A stretch of 64,000 nt of DNA from Leptolyngbya iicbica LK (GCF_004212215.1 NZ_QVFV01000001.1:630814-694813), one strand, 5' to 3'. Positions 19,204-28,568 are shown, counted from the stretch's first letter. Notes: generated by a model not told the origin, from the letters alone. Program-made: numbers and translations.

Positions 19204-20595
19204 ATGGATTCGAATTCAACGCTCAACCAACTCAAAGCTGCGCTCCCCCCGGGGCAGATGCCCTCTAGCTACCGCGTTTACTTTAAGAGCACACTGATTG
19301 CACTGTGTCATGCTCTAGAAGATCACATTCTCAAGAGCACAGCTCAGCATCCCGCCCAAGAGCCTTTGGTACTGGTGACCTTCCAAGAAGGGAAATGGTA
19401 CATGCAGGAGGCCGATCGCTATCTGAGCATTGCTCAAAATTCAGCGGCGGTCGCGATCGCTGCCTGTGCCGATAGTGGTTTTGAGCAGCATCCCACCGGG
19501 CAACTAGATAACGTATCGCTGATTGAGTTGTCCCGCGATGACAGCTTGGCCAATGAATGGAATCTCATCATTGTGGCTCCCGGTTATACCGCCATGGTGC
19601 TCTGCCACGAATTGTCACCCGAAGAGTATCAGGCCGATACCCAGCCCCGTAACGATGTTGAACGCAAGTTTTATGGATTGTGGACCTTTGACCGAGCAGC
19701 AGTTGAGGCCACTGCCACAATTTTGATTGAGCGGATGCGTCCCTATAATGCCGCGCTAGCTGATCGCTTGACGGCCTTGCAGCAGCAGATGAGCACCTCC
19801 CCCGACTCCATCCCAATTGATTTAACGAGCGTGGTATCGCGCATTGTGAACTATCTGCAAGATAGTCAAGAGCATCTCATTACTGCCAGTCGTCAAGCGC
19901 AGGAACTTTGGGAGCTGGAAGGTCACGCATTGCGGGTTAATCGCAACATGACCGCCAACAAGCTGCAAGCCTTTTTGCGTATGGCTCAGCGCGTCGATGA
20001 GCGGGATCAAGATAATCCTCTCGCGTCTTTACAAGTAGCCGCCCTGGCGGAAACCCTTGGGCAAATATTAGATTTGCCGACCATTCGCCTGCGTCGACTA
20101 CGCCTAGCCGGATTGCTATTTCGCATTGGGCTGGCCGAAGCGCCCTTAGAAGTGTTTAAACAGCCCGCCAGTCAGCTCCGCGAGTCAGAATTGGTTACAT
20201 GGAATAATCGGGCGTATTTGGGTGGGCAGTTACTCGGAGCGATGGCTGAGCTAGAGCCAGTACGCCTGATCGTCAGCCATCAGCTGGAGAACTGGGATGG
20301 CAGCGGTCGTCCCGATGGCCTGCGCGGTGAAGCAATCCCGTTGGAGTCGCGTATTTTGCAGCTGGTTGCTCACTTTCAAGAACTGACTCAGGCGCGGGGA
20401 GATCGCCCCGCTTTGTCACTGAGCGATGCCCTCAACAAATGTCTTCAACATAGCGGGACACGATTTGACCCCACGCTGCTAGAGCATTTGTCAACCATTG
20501 TGCGATTGACCGAAATCGGTATGATGCAACTGCCTGAACGGCCCAGCCAACTTCCCAAAGTGTGGCTAGAAGAATCCCTATCTCCTGTCAATTAA
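19204..20595 (+). CDS. DICT sensory domain plus degenerate HD-GYP-like protein
   Basis: 463 residues from the ATG at 19204; a GTG at 19150 is the alternative. The N-terminal ~220 residues match the DICT domain found with cyanobacterial diguanylate cyclases and kinases (ALEDHILKS...PLVLVTFQEGKWYMQEADRY, then FYGLWTFDRAAVEA). The C-terminal ~200 residues align with HD-GYP phosphodiesterases, but the metal site is broken: the usual LLHDIGK reads LLFRIGL, and the HHE...GYP region reads SHQLENWDGSGRPDGLRGE. It is therefore probably a non-catalytic c-di-GMP-related sensor or adaptor. The pentapeptide-repeat gene starts about 20 bases after its stop, so both may form one transcript. Confidence 0.8.
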   Translation: MDSNSTLNQLKAALPPGQMPSSYRVYFKSTLIALCHALEDHILKSTAQHPAQEPLVLVTFQEGKWYMQEADRYLSIAQNSAAVAIAACADSGFEQHPTGQLDNVSLIELSRDDSLANEWNLIIVAPGYTAMVLCHELSPEEYQADTQPRNDVERKFYGLWTFDRAAVEATATILIERMRPYNAALADRLTALQQQMSTSPDSIPIDLTSVVSRIVNYLQDSQEHLITASRQAQELWELEGHALRVNRNMTANKLQAFLRMAQRVDERDQDNPLASLQVAALAETLGQILDLPTIRLRRLRLAGLLFRIGLAEAPLEVFKQPASQLRESELVTWNNRAYLGGQLLGAMAELEPVRLIVSHQLENWDGSGRPDGLRGEAIPLESRILQLVAHFQELTQARGDRPALSLSDALNKCLQHSGTRFDPTLLEHLSTIVRLTEIGMMQLPERPSQLPKVWLEESLSPVN

Positions 20596-20616
20596 CCTTT
20601 AAGTGCTGCCCGAATC

Positions 20617-21237
20617 ATGACTTCGCCTACGACTCCATTGACTTCACCGCTGGATATTGCCGCTGTGCGTGCCGGTCAACATCAAGACCTCAGCGATGCG
20701 AAGCTGGCTGGCCAAGATTTGTCAGGAGCCAATCTGGTCGGAGTTAACTTGGCCCGGGCTGACCTTTCAGGAGCTAATTTGACGGGAGCCAATCTGAGTC
20801 ATAGCAATCTGCGTAGCGACCTACGGGGAGCAAACTTGGGCGGTGCGAAGCTTGTTGGGGCCGATTTCCGTAATGCGGAGCTCCAGGGCTCTATTTTGAT
20901 CGAAGCCCGATTCCAAAATGCGAGCTTTGCTGGTGCGTTTATGGCGGGGGCCAATCTCAGCCAAACAAATTTGGCGGGTATCGATTTTCGGGGAGCCGAC
21001 CTGCGTGGCGTAGATCTACGGGGTGCGCAACTGGAACAAGCCGATTTTAGTAATGCTAACTTGGCTGGGGCTAACTTAGCGGATGCCAATCTGGAAGAAG
21101 CAATTTTGAGCGGGGCGATCGTCCGTGGCGCAAATTTTGCCGGAGCCAATTTACTCTGTGTCGAAGGGGAAGGCGTAGCGTGGGAAGGAGCCTGTCTTGA
21201 AGGCGCAGCCAGCGCAGGTAGTATCCTAGACTCCTAA
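20617..21237 (+). CDS. Pentapeptide-repeat protein
   Basis: 206 residues. From residue ~25 to 185 the sequence is a run of A(D/N)LXX five-residue repeats (SGANLVGVNLARADLSGANL and so on), which form a right-handed quadrilateral beta-helix. Cyanobacteria carry many such proteins; most are uncharacterised. The ends are short and non-repetitive, with one Cys pair near the C-terminus (LLCVEGEG, EGACLEG). No signal peptide. It follows the DICT protein gene by about 20 bases and precedes the DUF4079-like gene by 25, suggesting a three-gene transcript. Confidence 0.9.
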   Translation: MTSPTTPLTSPLDIAAVRAGQHQDLSDAKLAGQDLSGANLVGVNLARADLSGANLTGANLSHSNLRSDLRGANLGGAKLVGADFRNAELQGSILIEARFQNASFAGAFMAGANLSQTNLAGIDFRGADLRGVDLRGAQLEQADFSNANLAGANLADANLEEAILSGAIVRGANFAGANLLCVEGEGVAWEGACLEGAASAGSILDS

Positions 21238-21262
21238 GCTGGATGTCACCGGAGAAACAGTT

Positions 21263-21730
21263 TTGAATCTTCCTTCTTTTATCTGGTTATGGCGCATTGC
21301 CGCCTGGTCAATGGGACTGACGGGATTTTTATTTGTCAGTTTGCTCGCAATCGGTGGCTGGATGCGTTATTTGCGGCTCCAGGGAGAAACGGTACCGAGT
21401 CTTGACGGACAAACATCAACCTTTATCGGGTTGCGGCGTCTCCATTTTGCGCTGGGAGTCGGGCTAGTGCTTACGGTGCTGCTGCTGCTCAGCATTGGCA
21501 TTGTCGGTACGTTAGGCCATTTTGGCAGTCTCGGGCATTCTGCCCACTTGCCTGCCGGTCTGACTGTCGTAGCACTGACCATGGCCTCGGCTTGGTCGGC
21601 TACACAGATTAACCATCCACAAAAACCCTGGGCGAGATCGCTCCACCTGACCCTCAACGGTTTATTAATGGTTGCCCTAGGGCTAGTCTCATGGTCAGGT
21701 TGGCTCGTCGTACAGAAATATTTACCGTAG
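21263..21730 (+). CDS. DUF4079-like four-helix membrane protein
   Basis: 155 residues. The TTG start at 21263 is supported by GGAG nine bases ahead; there is no ATG before the first membrane helix. Four hydrophobic segments (residues ~10-33, 62-84, 93-113, 128-150) and a RLHF/SLHLTLNG pattern of His in the helices suggest the DUF4079 family, a membrane group seen in cyanobacteria and plants. The His pairs raise the possibility of haem binding as in cytochrome b561-like folds, but this is inference. It is the last gene of the plus-strand group starting at 19204. Confidence 0.6.
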   Translation: MNLPSFIWLWRIAAWSMGLTGFLFVSLLAIGGWMRYLRLQGETVPSLDGQTSTFIGLRRLHFALGVGLVLTVLLLLSIGIVGTLGHFGSLGHSAHLPAGLTVVALTMASAWSATQINHPQKPWARSLHLTLNGLLMVALGLVSWSGWLVVQKYLP

Positions 21731-21765
21731 TTAATTTCAATAGCTGTAGTCTTGAGCCCAGTGAT

Positions 21766-22980
21766 TTATTTCTGCACCGGTGACTTACCTTGGGAACGTT
21801 CTGTACGAACCCATTCCGATTGAGGCTTGACCAAAAACTTGAAATACAGGGGAATCTTCCAAAGCAGGTAACCAGCAAAGGTGAGCAAGCTGCTGAGGGG
21901 AATATCCTGACGAGCAAATCGCAGCCAGGCTGACGCGATCGCAATTAGCAATATTCCCCCTGCCATAGCCGCAACCAATATCGGCAGCGTTCCCAAACCC
22001 ACTACAGCAGCTAAACCTGTTAGGCCAATTGTCAGAGTCCAGAGCATCACCAGCAATGTCAATGGCGGCACAGCCAGATCCAGCGCTAAGGCCAGTAAAT
22101 CCAGGCGTCTTTGTTTGAGGCTTTGCCCCAAGAGTTGCGGCACATAATCGCGCAAAACGCTGAGATGGCCGTGTTCCCAACGAGTTCGCTGACTGGTAGC
22201 GGCTTGGGTGTTATCGGGTAACTGCCCCATGACTTGCACCTCTGGGGCAAATAGGGGCGGATGCCCTGCGATCGCCAGATCAAAGCCCAGCTTCATATCT
22301 TCCACAATGTGACCACTAGCCAGATCTACCGTCGTTAGCACCGACCAGGGAAAGGCCATGCCCGTGCCAAACAGCAAACTGGGCAACCCGAGTTGGCGCA
22401 TCCCAAGGGGGCGCACCCAGTTTTTGACCGTAATGGCAAAGGCGGAAATCAACGCTTTGGTACTGGGCTCGGCAGGGACGGCAAAGAGATAACGAGACTG
22501 AACGGGGCGATCCGTTGCCAGTGCTTGGGCCGCCAGCGTCAGCAAAGAACCGCCTGTGATCAGACAGTCAGCATCCATCATGACTACAACATCTGGCGCA
22601 TCGGCAGCGAGAGCACGAATCCCAAAATCGAGAGCATAGCCTTTGCCTCGACGTTGCGTGTCTTGCCGTTCTAGCACTTGCGCTCCTGTTGCCCGAGCTA
22701 CGGCAGCAGTGTCGTCAGTGCAGTTGTCGGCGATCACGAGCAATAGGTCCTGCGGGCGCAATTGCTGCTGAATGCCTTGTAAAACGGGGGTGATCGTACC
22801 GCTTTCGTTGTGGGCAGGCATCAAGACGGCCACTTTCGTGTTGGCGCTCAGCACCGGAGTAGAGGTCCGAACGGCCGGCCACACAGCGGCGATGACGCAC
22901 TCTACAGCCAATACTCCAATGGGCAGCGCCACCGCGATCACCGCCAATAGCAGCACACTCTGAACAGCCGATAGCAGCAT
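21766..22980 (-). CDS. Family 2 glycosyltransferase, membrane-bound
   Basis: 404 residues from the ATG at 22980 (a TTG at 22989 is in frame). An N-terminal membrane helix precedes a GT-A catalytic domain: VAVLMPAHNESGTI, IADNCTDDTA, RGKGYALDFGIR, the D-x-D-like VVMMDADC, and the acceptor motif TSQRTRWEHGHLS (QxxRW). About three C-terminal helices (residues ~290-385) follow. This is the COG1215 type that polymerises or transfers sugars at the cytoplasmic face, as in exopolysaccharide or glycolipid synthesis. It is a single gene and the sugar donor is unknown. Confidence 0.9.
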   Translation of the reverse strand: MLLSAVQSVLLLAVIAVALPIGVLAVECVIAAVWPAVRTSTPVLSANTKVAVLMPAHNESGTITPVLQGIQQQLRPQDLLLVIADNCTDDTAAVARATGAQVLERQDTQRRGKGYALDFGIRALAADAPDVVVMMDADCLITGGSLLTLAAQALATDRPVQSRYLFAVPAEPSTKALISAFAITVKNWVRPLGMRQLGLPSLLFGTGMAFPWSVLTTVDLASGHIVEDMKLGFDLAIAGHPPLFAPEVQVMGQLPDNTQAATSQRTRWEHGHLSVLRDYVPQLLGQSLKQRRLDLLALALDLAVPPLTLLVMLWTLTIGLTGLAAVVGLGTLPILVAAMAGGILLIAIASAWLRFARQDIPLSSLLTFAGYLLWKIPLYFKFLVKPQSEWVRTERSQGKSPVQK

Positions 22981-23542
22981 AACGATCAATCACCGTAGGT
23001 TAAATAATAGGGCGTTGCCGAATCGCAGGATGAATTCGGTCTTTTAGACCGCGGGCAAGATGCTCCGCTCTCCACGATCGATGGTGAATCAATTCGTGTC
23101 GTTCTTTCTGTCCTCGATTCAATGCATCCCCAAAATCAGCAACGCCAATCATAGTAATTGTGGCTGAATGAGGAGGGCCGGCAAAACACCGTTCCCCTGT
23201 TGCGAGCAAGCTATAGCTTTTAGCGAGACGCCACAAAAACTACGACCGCAGCCCCCATCCTACAAAAGGTTCCAGCAGTTCCCGAGAGGCTAGAGCGGAC
23301 TTTACAAGAGCTTCACAGTGACGGGGAGAATTCTGACAAAACCTCATGAATTTGCGGGCCAGACTCCGAAGTTTCACGTCGTCAACGACTATGGTTGCTG
23401 GTGAAATTGGCGGGGCTTAAGAGCGGATAGGATGCTTAGAGGCCGAGATGTAGAATGGTCCAGAGCCACAGCTTTCCCAAAGTCTGAATCACCCGTCACA
23501 ATAGAAGGGTTCTTTCGGGCGATCGCCGCTCTCGTTCACGCT
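22981..23542. other. Gene-free divergent spacer
   Basis: About 560 bases between the glycosyltransferase and the methyltransferase. Short frames on both strands look like chance. No repeat, RNA or clear operator was seen. Confidence 0.45.
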
Positions 23543-24169
23543 ATGTCTGTCCCCCTGTCTTCTTCTGCGGATCGCGATCCCCTGTCGGCCGATTTTTGGG
23601 AAGGTCGATATCAAAACGGTACGGCTCGTTGGGACCTGGGAAAACCCGCACCGGCCTTGGTGGATTTATTGACATCTTCTGATGGGCCGCAGCCGGGGCG
23701 AGCGGTGGTGCTAGGTAGCGGCAGTGGCCATGACGCGGTGTTGTTTGCCCAACACGGGTTTGAGGTGACAGGGGTGGACTTTGCGCCAGCGGCGATCGCC
23801 GCTGCTAGCCAGCGAGCCGCCAATGCTCAGGTGGCGGTTGATTGGCTCCAACACAATATTTTCGACCTGGTGCCGACCTATGCTCAGCAGTTTGATTATG
23901 TGGTCGAGCACACCTGCTTTTGTGCGCTAGAGCCGAACTTGCGAGAGCCTTACGTTCAGCTCGTGCATCAATTGCTCAAGCCGGGTGGTCAATTGATTGG
24001 CGTATTCTTCACCCACAGCCGCCCAGGAGGGCCGCCATTTGGCAGTCAGCCGGACGAATTGCGTCGGCTCTTTGGCCCGCACTTTGAGCTGCGTCACCTC
24101 GCAGTAACGCCGCACTCTGTTCGCGATCGCCTCGGCGAGGAACATCTAGGCCTGTTTGATAAACGCTAG
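23543..24169 (+). CDS. TPMT-like class I SAM-dependent methyltransferase
   Basis: 208 residues from the ATG at 23543; the frame runs back to 23432 but the added residues do not fit the family. The N-terminus has the thiopurine-methyltransferase signature DFWEGRYQNGTARWDLGKPAP, then the SAM-binding motif VVLGSGSGHDAVLFAQHGFEVTGVD and the post-motif FDYVVEHTCFCAL. TPMT-like enzymes methylate thiol, selenium or tellurium compounds, or halides (halide/thiol methyltransferases have the same shape). It stands alone, convergent with mutY. The substrate is not predictable. Confidence 0.88.
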   Translation: MSVPLSSSADRDPLSADFWEGRYQNGTARWDLGKPAPALVDLLTSSDGPQPGRAVVLGSGSGHDAVLFAQHGFEVTGVDFAPAAIAAASQRAANAQVAVDWLQHNIFDLVPTYAQQFDYVVEHTCFCALEPNLREPYVQLVHQLLKPGGQLIGVFFTHSRPGGPPFGSQPDELRRLFGPHFELRHLAVTPHSVRDRLGEEHLGLFDKR

Positions 24170-24269
24170 CGGTCCTACCTGCGGCGAGCTGAACTAAGGC
24201 ACCACAGAGCCACCAGTGTCGCTCCTGCCGAAGTACATTGGCTGTCTGAACGGAGACTCCATGTTGGTG

Positions 24270-25418
24270 CTAGGACACCGCGATCTCTTTGATAGCCTCA
24301 ATGATTTGCCCATTGGCCTTGGGAAAGGGAAACTGCTCCAGGTCTGAGACTGCGACCCAACGCACTTCATCGCATTCAATTGGCTGAGGTTTGCCGCCGA
24401 TATGTCGACAATGAAACACGTTGAGCGTCACTTTGAAATGGGTATAAGTGTGGTCGATGGTGATGAGGCGATCGCCCACTTCCACATCAATGGCTAGCTC
24501 TTCCTGAAGCTCCCGTCGTATGCAGTCCTCAACGGCCTCGCCCGGCTCAATCTTGCCCCCGGGGAACTCCCACAGTCCCCCCAGCAAACCACTTTGCGGA
24601 CGACGGTCAATCAAAATTTGACGCTGCTCATTCCACACTACGGCCACGCCAATCTGCTTATGGGGCAAAGGGGCACGAGTTTCGGTCATGGGAATCTCCA
24701 ACTGAACGTTTTGATTGTAAGCTGCACAGGGCGATCGCCAAGGACAAATCAGACACGCTGGCCGATGGCGGGTACACACCGTCGCGCCCAAATCCATCAA
24801 TGCCTGGTTAAAGTCGCGGGCCTCGCGGGGCGGCACCAAGGCTGTGGAAAGTTGCCAGAGCTGATCCAATGCCTTACTAGGCGGCTGACGCAGAGCAATT
24901 AGACGAGCCAACACCCGTTTCACATTGCCATCGAGGATGGGTACGGGTTGATTAAATGCAGCGCTGAGAATGCCGCCCGCTGTGGTGCGTCCAATGCCGG
25001 GCAGCGCCACCACATCCTCAAACTGCTCGGGAAACTGCCCCTGATGTTGCGCCACAATTACCTGAGCGGCTTTGTGCAGGTTGCGAGCGCGGGCGTAGTA
25101 TCCCAGCCCTTCCCAGGCTTTCAACACCGTCTGTTGATCAGCCGCTGCCAGGTCATACACGGTGGGAAAAAGCTGTAACCAGCGCTGATAGTAGGGCAGT
25201 ACCGTTTTGACTTGGGTTTGCTGCAACATAATCTCCGAGATCCAAATTGCGTAGGGATCACGGGTCTCTCGCCAGGGCAATTGGCGCCCCTGTTGACGAT
25301 ACCAAGCCAACAAGGTTTGATGCAGCTCCGCAAGCAAATCGCTCGGCCCAGTCGACAATGACTGAGTCGAGCGATCGCGGTTCAATAATTCAGATTTTTG
25401 GGAGGCTTTCTGAGTCAC
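24270..25418 (-). CDS. mutY: A/G-specific adenine DNA glycosylase MutY
   Basis: 382 residues, GTG start. It removes adenine mispaired with 8-oxoguanine. Seen in order: RQLPWRETRDPYAIWISEIM with the catalytic Glu, helix-hairpin-helix LPGIGRTTAGGIL, the conserved Asp in ILDGNVKRVLARL, the 4Fe-4S cluster loop (C-x6-C-x2-C-x5-C in CTRHRPACLICPWRSPC), and a C-terminal NUDIX-like 8-oxoG recognition domain with GGLWEFPGGKIEPGE and RRELQEEL. In this C-terminal domain the Nudix box (G-x5-E-x7-REXXEE) is well preserved, more so than in most MutY proteins. It is a single gene, 35 bases downstream of DUF760 on the same strand. Confidence 0.95.
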   Translation of the reverse strand: MTQKASQKSELLNRDRSTQSLSTGPSDLLAELHQTLLAWYRQQGRQLPWRETRDPYAIWISEIMLQQTQVKTVLPYYQRWLQLFPTVYDLAAADQQTVLKAWEGLGYYARARNLHKAAQVIVAQHQGQFPEQFEDVVALPGIGRTTAGGILSAAFNQPVPILDGNVKRVLARLIALRQPPSKALDQLWQLSTALVPPREARDFNQALMDLGATVCTRHRPACLICPWRSPCAAYNQNVQLEIPMTETRAPLPHKQIGVAVVWNEQRQILIDRRPQSGLLGGLWEFPGGKIEPGEAVEDCIRRELQEELAIDVEVGDRLITIDHTYTHFKVTLNVFHCRHIGGKPQPIECDEVRWVAVSDLEQFPFPKANGQIIEAIKEIAVS

Positions 25419-25453
25419 TCAAGCAGTCTCTGGACAACTTTCCAGAAACTATA

Positions 25454-25795
25454 TTACTCTGACTCTTCAGTTGCTCCAGAAGAGACGATGGCCTCTTCAA
25501 AGGCGAGACGTTGCTCAGCACTTTTCAAAAAGTAGCCGCTCATCATTGCGGAAGCCAATAGGCGACCCAGATGCTCACGGCTAGTCGTGACTGAAATGTC
25601 AAAGTGTTGCGCCGGCAATCCCCCCAGCAAGCCGATAATGTTGTGTTCCATGGCTTGCATGACTTCTGAAGACACCGGACGAGATAACTGAGCGACCGTT
25701 TCAGGCGACATCGACTGAACGTACTCAAGCAGAGAATTACTACCCCCCTTATCGTTATCCCAAAAGGCTGGAGTGTGGCCTGACGAGTTGTTCAC
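25454..25795 (-). CDS. DUF760 protein
   Basis: 113 residues, GTG start with GAGG eight bases upstream. The sequence SLLEYVQSMSPETVAQLSRPVSSEVMQAME..I.GLLGGLP and HLGRLLASAMMSGYFLKSAEQRLAFE match the DUF760 family found in cyanobacteria and plastids (UVR8-interacting or seed proteins in plants have this domain). Function in cyanobacteria is unknown. Soluble, helical. It lies just upstream of mutY and may be co-transcribed with it. Confidence 0.85.
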   Translation of the reverse strand: MNNSSGHTPAFWDNDKGGSNSLLEYVQSMSPETVAQLSRPVSSEVMQAMEHNIIGLLGGLPAQHFDISVTTSREHLGRLLASAMMSGYFLKSAEQRLAFEEAIVSSGATEESE

Positions 25796-26039
25796 AATTC
25801 ATACCTCAATCGGCTAGCGACAGACTAACTGCGTTAATCAAGCTGTGCAACTAGTGCGTAACAGTTGTTCTCAATGTAGCAAGCAAGGACTTGACAGCGG
25901 GTAGGTAGAACCGTACCGAAATCGGTAAAGTTAACGCCCCCGAAGTGGTCGTTGGTGCATCTATTACTAACTTGCCCGCGTCATGTTTGAGAGCAACACC
26001 GTTGTAAAAACCAGTAATTTTCGTAGCAAAAGAGACTCG

Positions 26040-26282
26040 TCACCATGTGGGGTCTACATAGAGATTAATGGTTAATTCGGTCTCTCCCGGCGGCACCGCA
26101 CTGATGCAAGAACAGATAGGATCTTCGCGCCCTTCAATTTCCACTTCGCAGGCGTGGCAAGACCCCATCAAACACCCAGTGGGAATTGTGATACCCGCGC
26201 GTTCTGCAACCTGTAACAGCGGTTCGCCGACTTCAGCATCAACAACGACATCGTTGGGTATAAATCTTATCTTGACGGTCAT
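26040..26282 (-). CDS. 2Fe-2S ferredoxin, short form
   Basis: 80 residues from the ATG at 26282; a TTG at 26303 is in frame. Plant-type 2Fe-2S fold: MTVKIRFIPNDVVVDAEVGE, the cluster loop C-x4-C-x2-C in GCLMGSCHACEVE, and the fourth ligand in DPICSC. Shorter than photosynthetic PetF and lacking its acidic face, like the 'thin' ferredoxins in cyanobacteria that serve specific partners. It may be an electron carrier for a particular reductase. The gene stands alone, followed after about 200 bases by DUF2470 on the same strand. Confidence 0.88.
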   Translation of the reverse strand: MTVKIRFIPNDVVVDAEVGEPLLQVAERAGITIPTGCLMGSCHACEVEIEGREDPICSCISAVPPGETELTINLYVDPTW

Positions 26283-26479
26283 GTCAGCGATCGCCCCTAA
26301 CAATTCAATGTACTTCAGTGCTCCTCTCTCTCTGCGTCCCCGTCAAACAGACGGGAGCACAGGAGATTGCATGGATGCCACTATTCATCCTCAGCAGGGG
26401 AGGCCACTCGCTAGCCAGATGGATCAGTGTCACCGATTCGCCAGCAGAGAACCCCCTTCATGATCTGGCTACCCAGCTT

Positions 26480-26767
26480 TTAGCCCTGGGCAGCTTCACC
26501 CGGTTGCTTCAGCATTTCCACCAGTACATGGTGGGCTTCTTTGGCGCTTTCCAGTTTGTGATCAAAGGGAATCCGCAGTGGGGTAGCGGCACCGTCCACA
26601 TCTGCGGTCAAATTCATGCCCTCGGCATCAATCGACTCCATGGTGGCGGCGATCGCGGATTCAGCTTTGCCATAGACTTGGGCATACATCAGCACCGCAT
26701 CGGCGTGATCCTTATTCATGTGTTTGCAAATGCGATCGCTCACTGCGGCAGTAATTGGCTCTGACAT
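26480..26767 (-). CDS. DUF2470 protein
   Basis: 95 residues. The family pattern is complete: DRICKHMNKDHADAVLMYAQ, IAATMESIDAEGMNLTADVDG, and LRIPFDHKLESAKEAHHVLVEML. DUF2470 is often fused to pyridoxamine-oxidase-like haem-binding domains (HugZ, plant glutamyl-tRNA reductase-binding protein); here it is free-standing. A link to haem or tetrapyrrole handling is an inference from those fusions. ATG start at 26767, divergent from the next gene by about 48 bases. Confidence 0.85.
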   Translation of the reverse strand: MSEPITAAVSDRICKHMNKDHADAVLMYAQVYGKAESAIAATMESIDAEGMNLTADVDGAATPLRIPFDHKLESAKEAHHVLVEMLKQPGEAAQG

Positions 26768-26815
26768 GATAGATCTCGTAAAAGACGTTTATAGATAGAC
26801 ATCACTTCCGTTTTG

Positions 26816-27220
26816 ATGATACCGCCTTTGCCAGACCACGCTGAGCATCCCTGGCCCTCTGGGCATATCTTCCAAAGTCCGGGGGCACATCTGACTTACC
26901 GGGTCGTTGGTCCCTGCTGTCGCCTGTACGATCGCGAGCAATTGCCCTGGCCCTGTTGCCGTCTACAGTGGCGCAGCAAAGAGCCCAGTTGGCGACGGAT
27001 CGGTCGGCGGTTTGTGCCGGACATGGCAACCCGCAAGTTTCCTTCCTATTGTGTTGAAATCTTGGGCCAAAGCAGTAGCACGCCTTTCGTCACCACGCTT
27101 TACACCACCAAACTCTCTCACGAAGTCCAAAACTGGTGGTACACCAAGCGTATGCAGGCTGCTGATACGCCCATTGCCATGACCGCCACGACTGCTGCCG
27201 CCCTCGCTGAACCCAGGTGA
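26816..27220 (+). CDS. Conserved-looking hypothetical protein, 134 aa
   Basis: ATG start at 26816 after TTG in frame at 26813. The protein is rich in Pro, Trp and Arg (PPLPDHAEHPWPSGHIFQSP, CCRLYDREQLPWPCCRLQWR), followed by a hydrophilic half ending in KLSHEVQNWWYTKRMQAADT. Two Cys pairs (CC x2) in the N-terminal half could bind a metal. I do not recognise a family. The frame at 26907-27182 overlapping it is less protein-like. Divergent from DUF2470. Confidence 0.5.
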   Translation: MIPPLPDHAEHPWPSGHIFQSPGAHLTYRVVGPCCRLYDREQLPWPCCRLQWRSKEPSWRRIGRRFVPDMATRKFPSYCVEILGQSSSTPFVTTLYTTKLSHEVQNWWYTKRMQAADTPIAMTATTAAALAEPR

Positions 27221-27318
27221 GCATCGTGCTCCTCCTGGGTTGGCCAGTGGGTGATCAGGAGCAGGATTTCATATTGAATGTTGATCAAGCCTCATGTCTC
27301 AGTGCTCCACTCCAGCAG

Positions 27319-28563
27319 TTAACCCGCGATCGTGTGGGGAATTTGAACCCGAAAAGTAGAGCCTTGATTGGGCTGACTATCAACAGTAATGAAGCCCTGC
27401 ATCATGCTCACCAGTGAATGGGTAATGGCTAGCCCCAATCCGGTGCCGCCATGGTGGCGCACGATAGATTGATCAGCCTGGCGAAATGGTTGAAAAATGG
27501 TTGAAAGTTGTTCAGGCTCAATACCGATACCGGTATCTTGTACAGCAATTTCGAGACTGTTGGTCGCTAAGGTTTTAACTGAAATGGTCACAGTCCCCGT
27601 CTGAGTAAATTTGATGGCGTTAGAAAGTAGATTGACCAGAACTTGCTTTAACCGTTGGCGATCGTTGTAAACTTCGCAGTTTTCAAGTGCAATCATCTGG
27701 CTCACTTTCAGCCCTTTTTTCTCGGCCACCCAGAGCATTTCGGAAGCGACTTCTTGCACTAAGGTCGTCAGGTCAAAAAAATGGGGTGTTAATTGCAACC
27801 GCTCCGACTCAATAGTTGACATATCTAAAATGTCATTCACCAAATAAAGTAAACTTTCACCATTGGTATGGATGCAGTCAACCATTTTGGTTTGATAGTC
27901 GTTTAGTGAACCTTTTGTCTGACTTTTGAGAATTTGAGAAAAGCCGAGAATTGAGTTCAGCGGAGTCCTTAACTCGTGGCTGACGGTCGCTAAAAACTCT
28001 GCTTTGTGCTGATTTGCCTGCAGCAATCGAAGGTTTTGGCGTTCTATTTGTTGGCGCTGGGCTTCTAACTCTTGGTTTTGCTGCCTCAGCAACATGTTGG
28101 TTTGCCGCAGTTGTTCTTGTGCGGCTCTAACTCGCTGCTCAGCTCGATAAGCGTTGATGGCGTGGCGAATCAGACTGTGGAGATTTTCTGGCGACAAGTG
28201 AGACTTGGCCAGATAATCCGAAGCGCCTGCCTTCATCAACTCGACCGCAATTTGTTCGTCACCCTGCCCAGTAAGCACAATAATTGGCAGAAAGTTACCT
28301 TCTAACCGCAGTTGCTTGATAAATGATATGCCGTCTGTATCAGGCAACCGAAAGTCTAAAAAAATACAATCAAACGAATCATCAGCCAAAACCCCTTTAG
28401 CGTTTTGAGCAGTTTCTGCCTCTGTGATTTTTGCTTGTAAGGGAGTCTTAGCAAAAGAGCGACGAATCGCCATGCGATCGGTGACATCATCGTCGATGAC
28501 TAAAACACTCAAAGTTTCATGCATCATAGTCGCAGACATTACGGGAGATGAAAAAGTTTTCAT
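27319..28563 (-). CDS. Receiver-histidine kinase hybrid
   Basis: 414 residues: an N-terminal receiver (SVLVIDDDVTDRMAIRRSF; phospho-acceptor Asp in CIFLDFRLPDTDG), a coiled-coil linker (~150-190, Gln/Arg/Glu-rich), HisKA with VSHELRTPLNSILGFSQIL, and HATPase_c ending in HHGGTGLGLAIT. The receiver-first layout is that of phosphorelay or multi-step kinases whose output is regulated by their own receiver. No membrane segment. It follows the Rcp-type regulator gene by 5 bases, so both are translated from one transcript, probably together with the ethylene-receptor-like kinase further upstream. Confidence 0.93.
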   Translation of the reverse strand: MKTFSSPVMSATMMHETLSVLVIDDDVTDRMAIRRSFAKTPLQAKITEAETAQNAKGVLADDSFDCIFLDFRLPDTDGISFIKQLRLEGNFLPIIVLTGQGDEQIAVELMKAGASDYLAKSHLSPENLHSLIRHAINAYRAEQRVRAAQEQLRQTNMLLRQQNQELEAQRQQIERQNLRLLQANQHKAEFLATVSHELRTPLNSILGFSQILKSQTKGSLNDYQTKMVDCIHTNGESLLYLVNDILDMSTIESERLQLTPHFFDLTTLVQEVASEMLWVAEKKGLKVSQMIALENCEVYNDRQRLKQVLVNLLSNAIKFTQTGTVTISVKTLATNSLEIAVQDTGIGIEPEQLSTIFQPFRQADQSIVRHHGGTGLGLAITHSLVSMMQGFITVDSQPNQGSTFRVQIPHTIAG

Positions 28564-28568
28564 GATGC

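Noticed and set aside
23000-23236. 78-codon minus-strand frame upstream of the glycosyltransferase
   Set aside because: No ribosome site or recognisable pattern; His/Arg-rich composition looks like chance.
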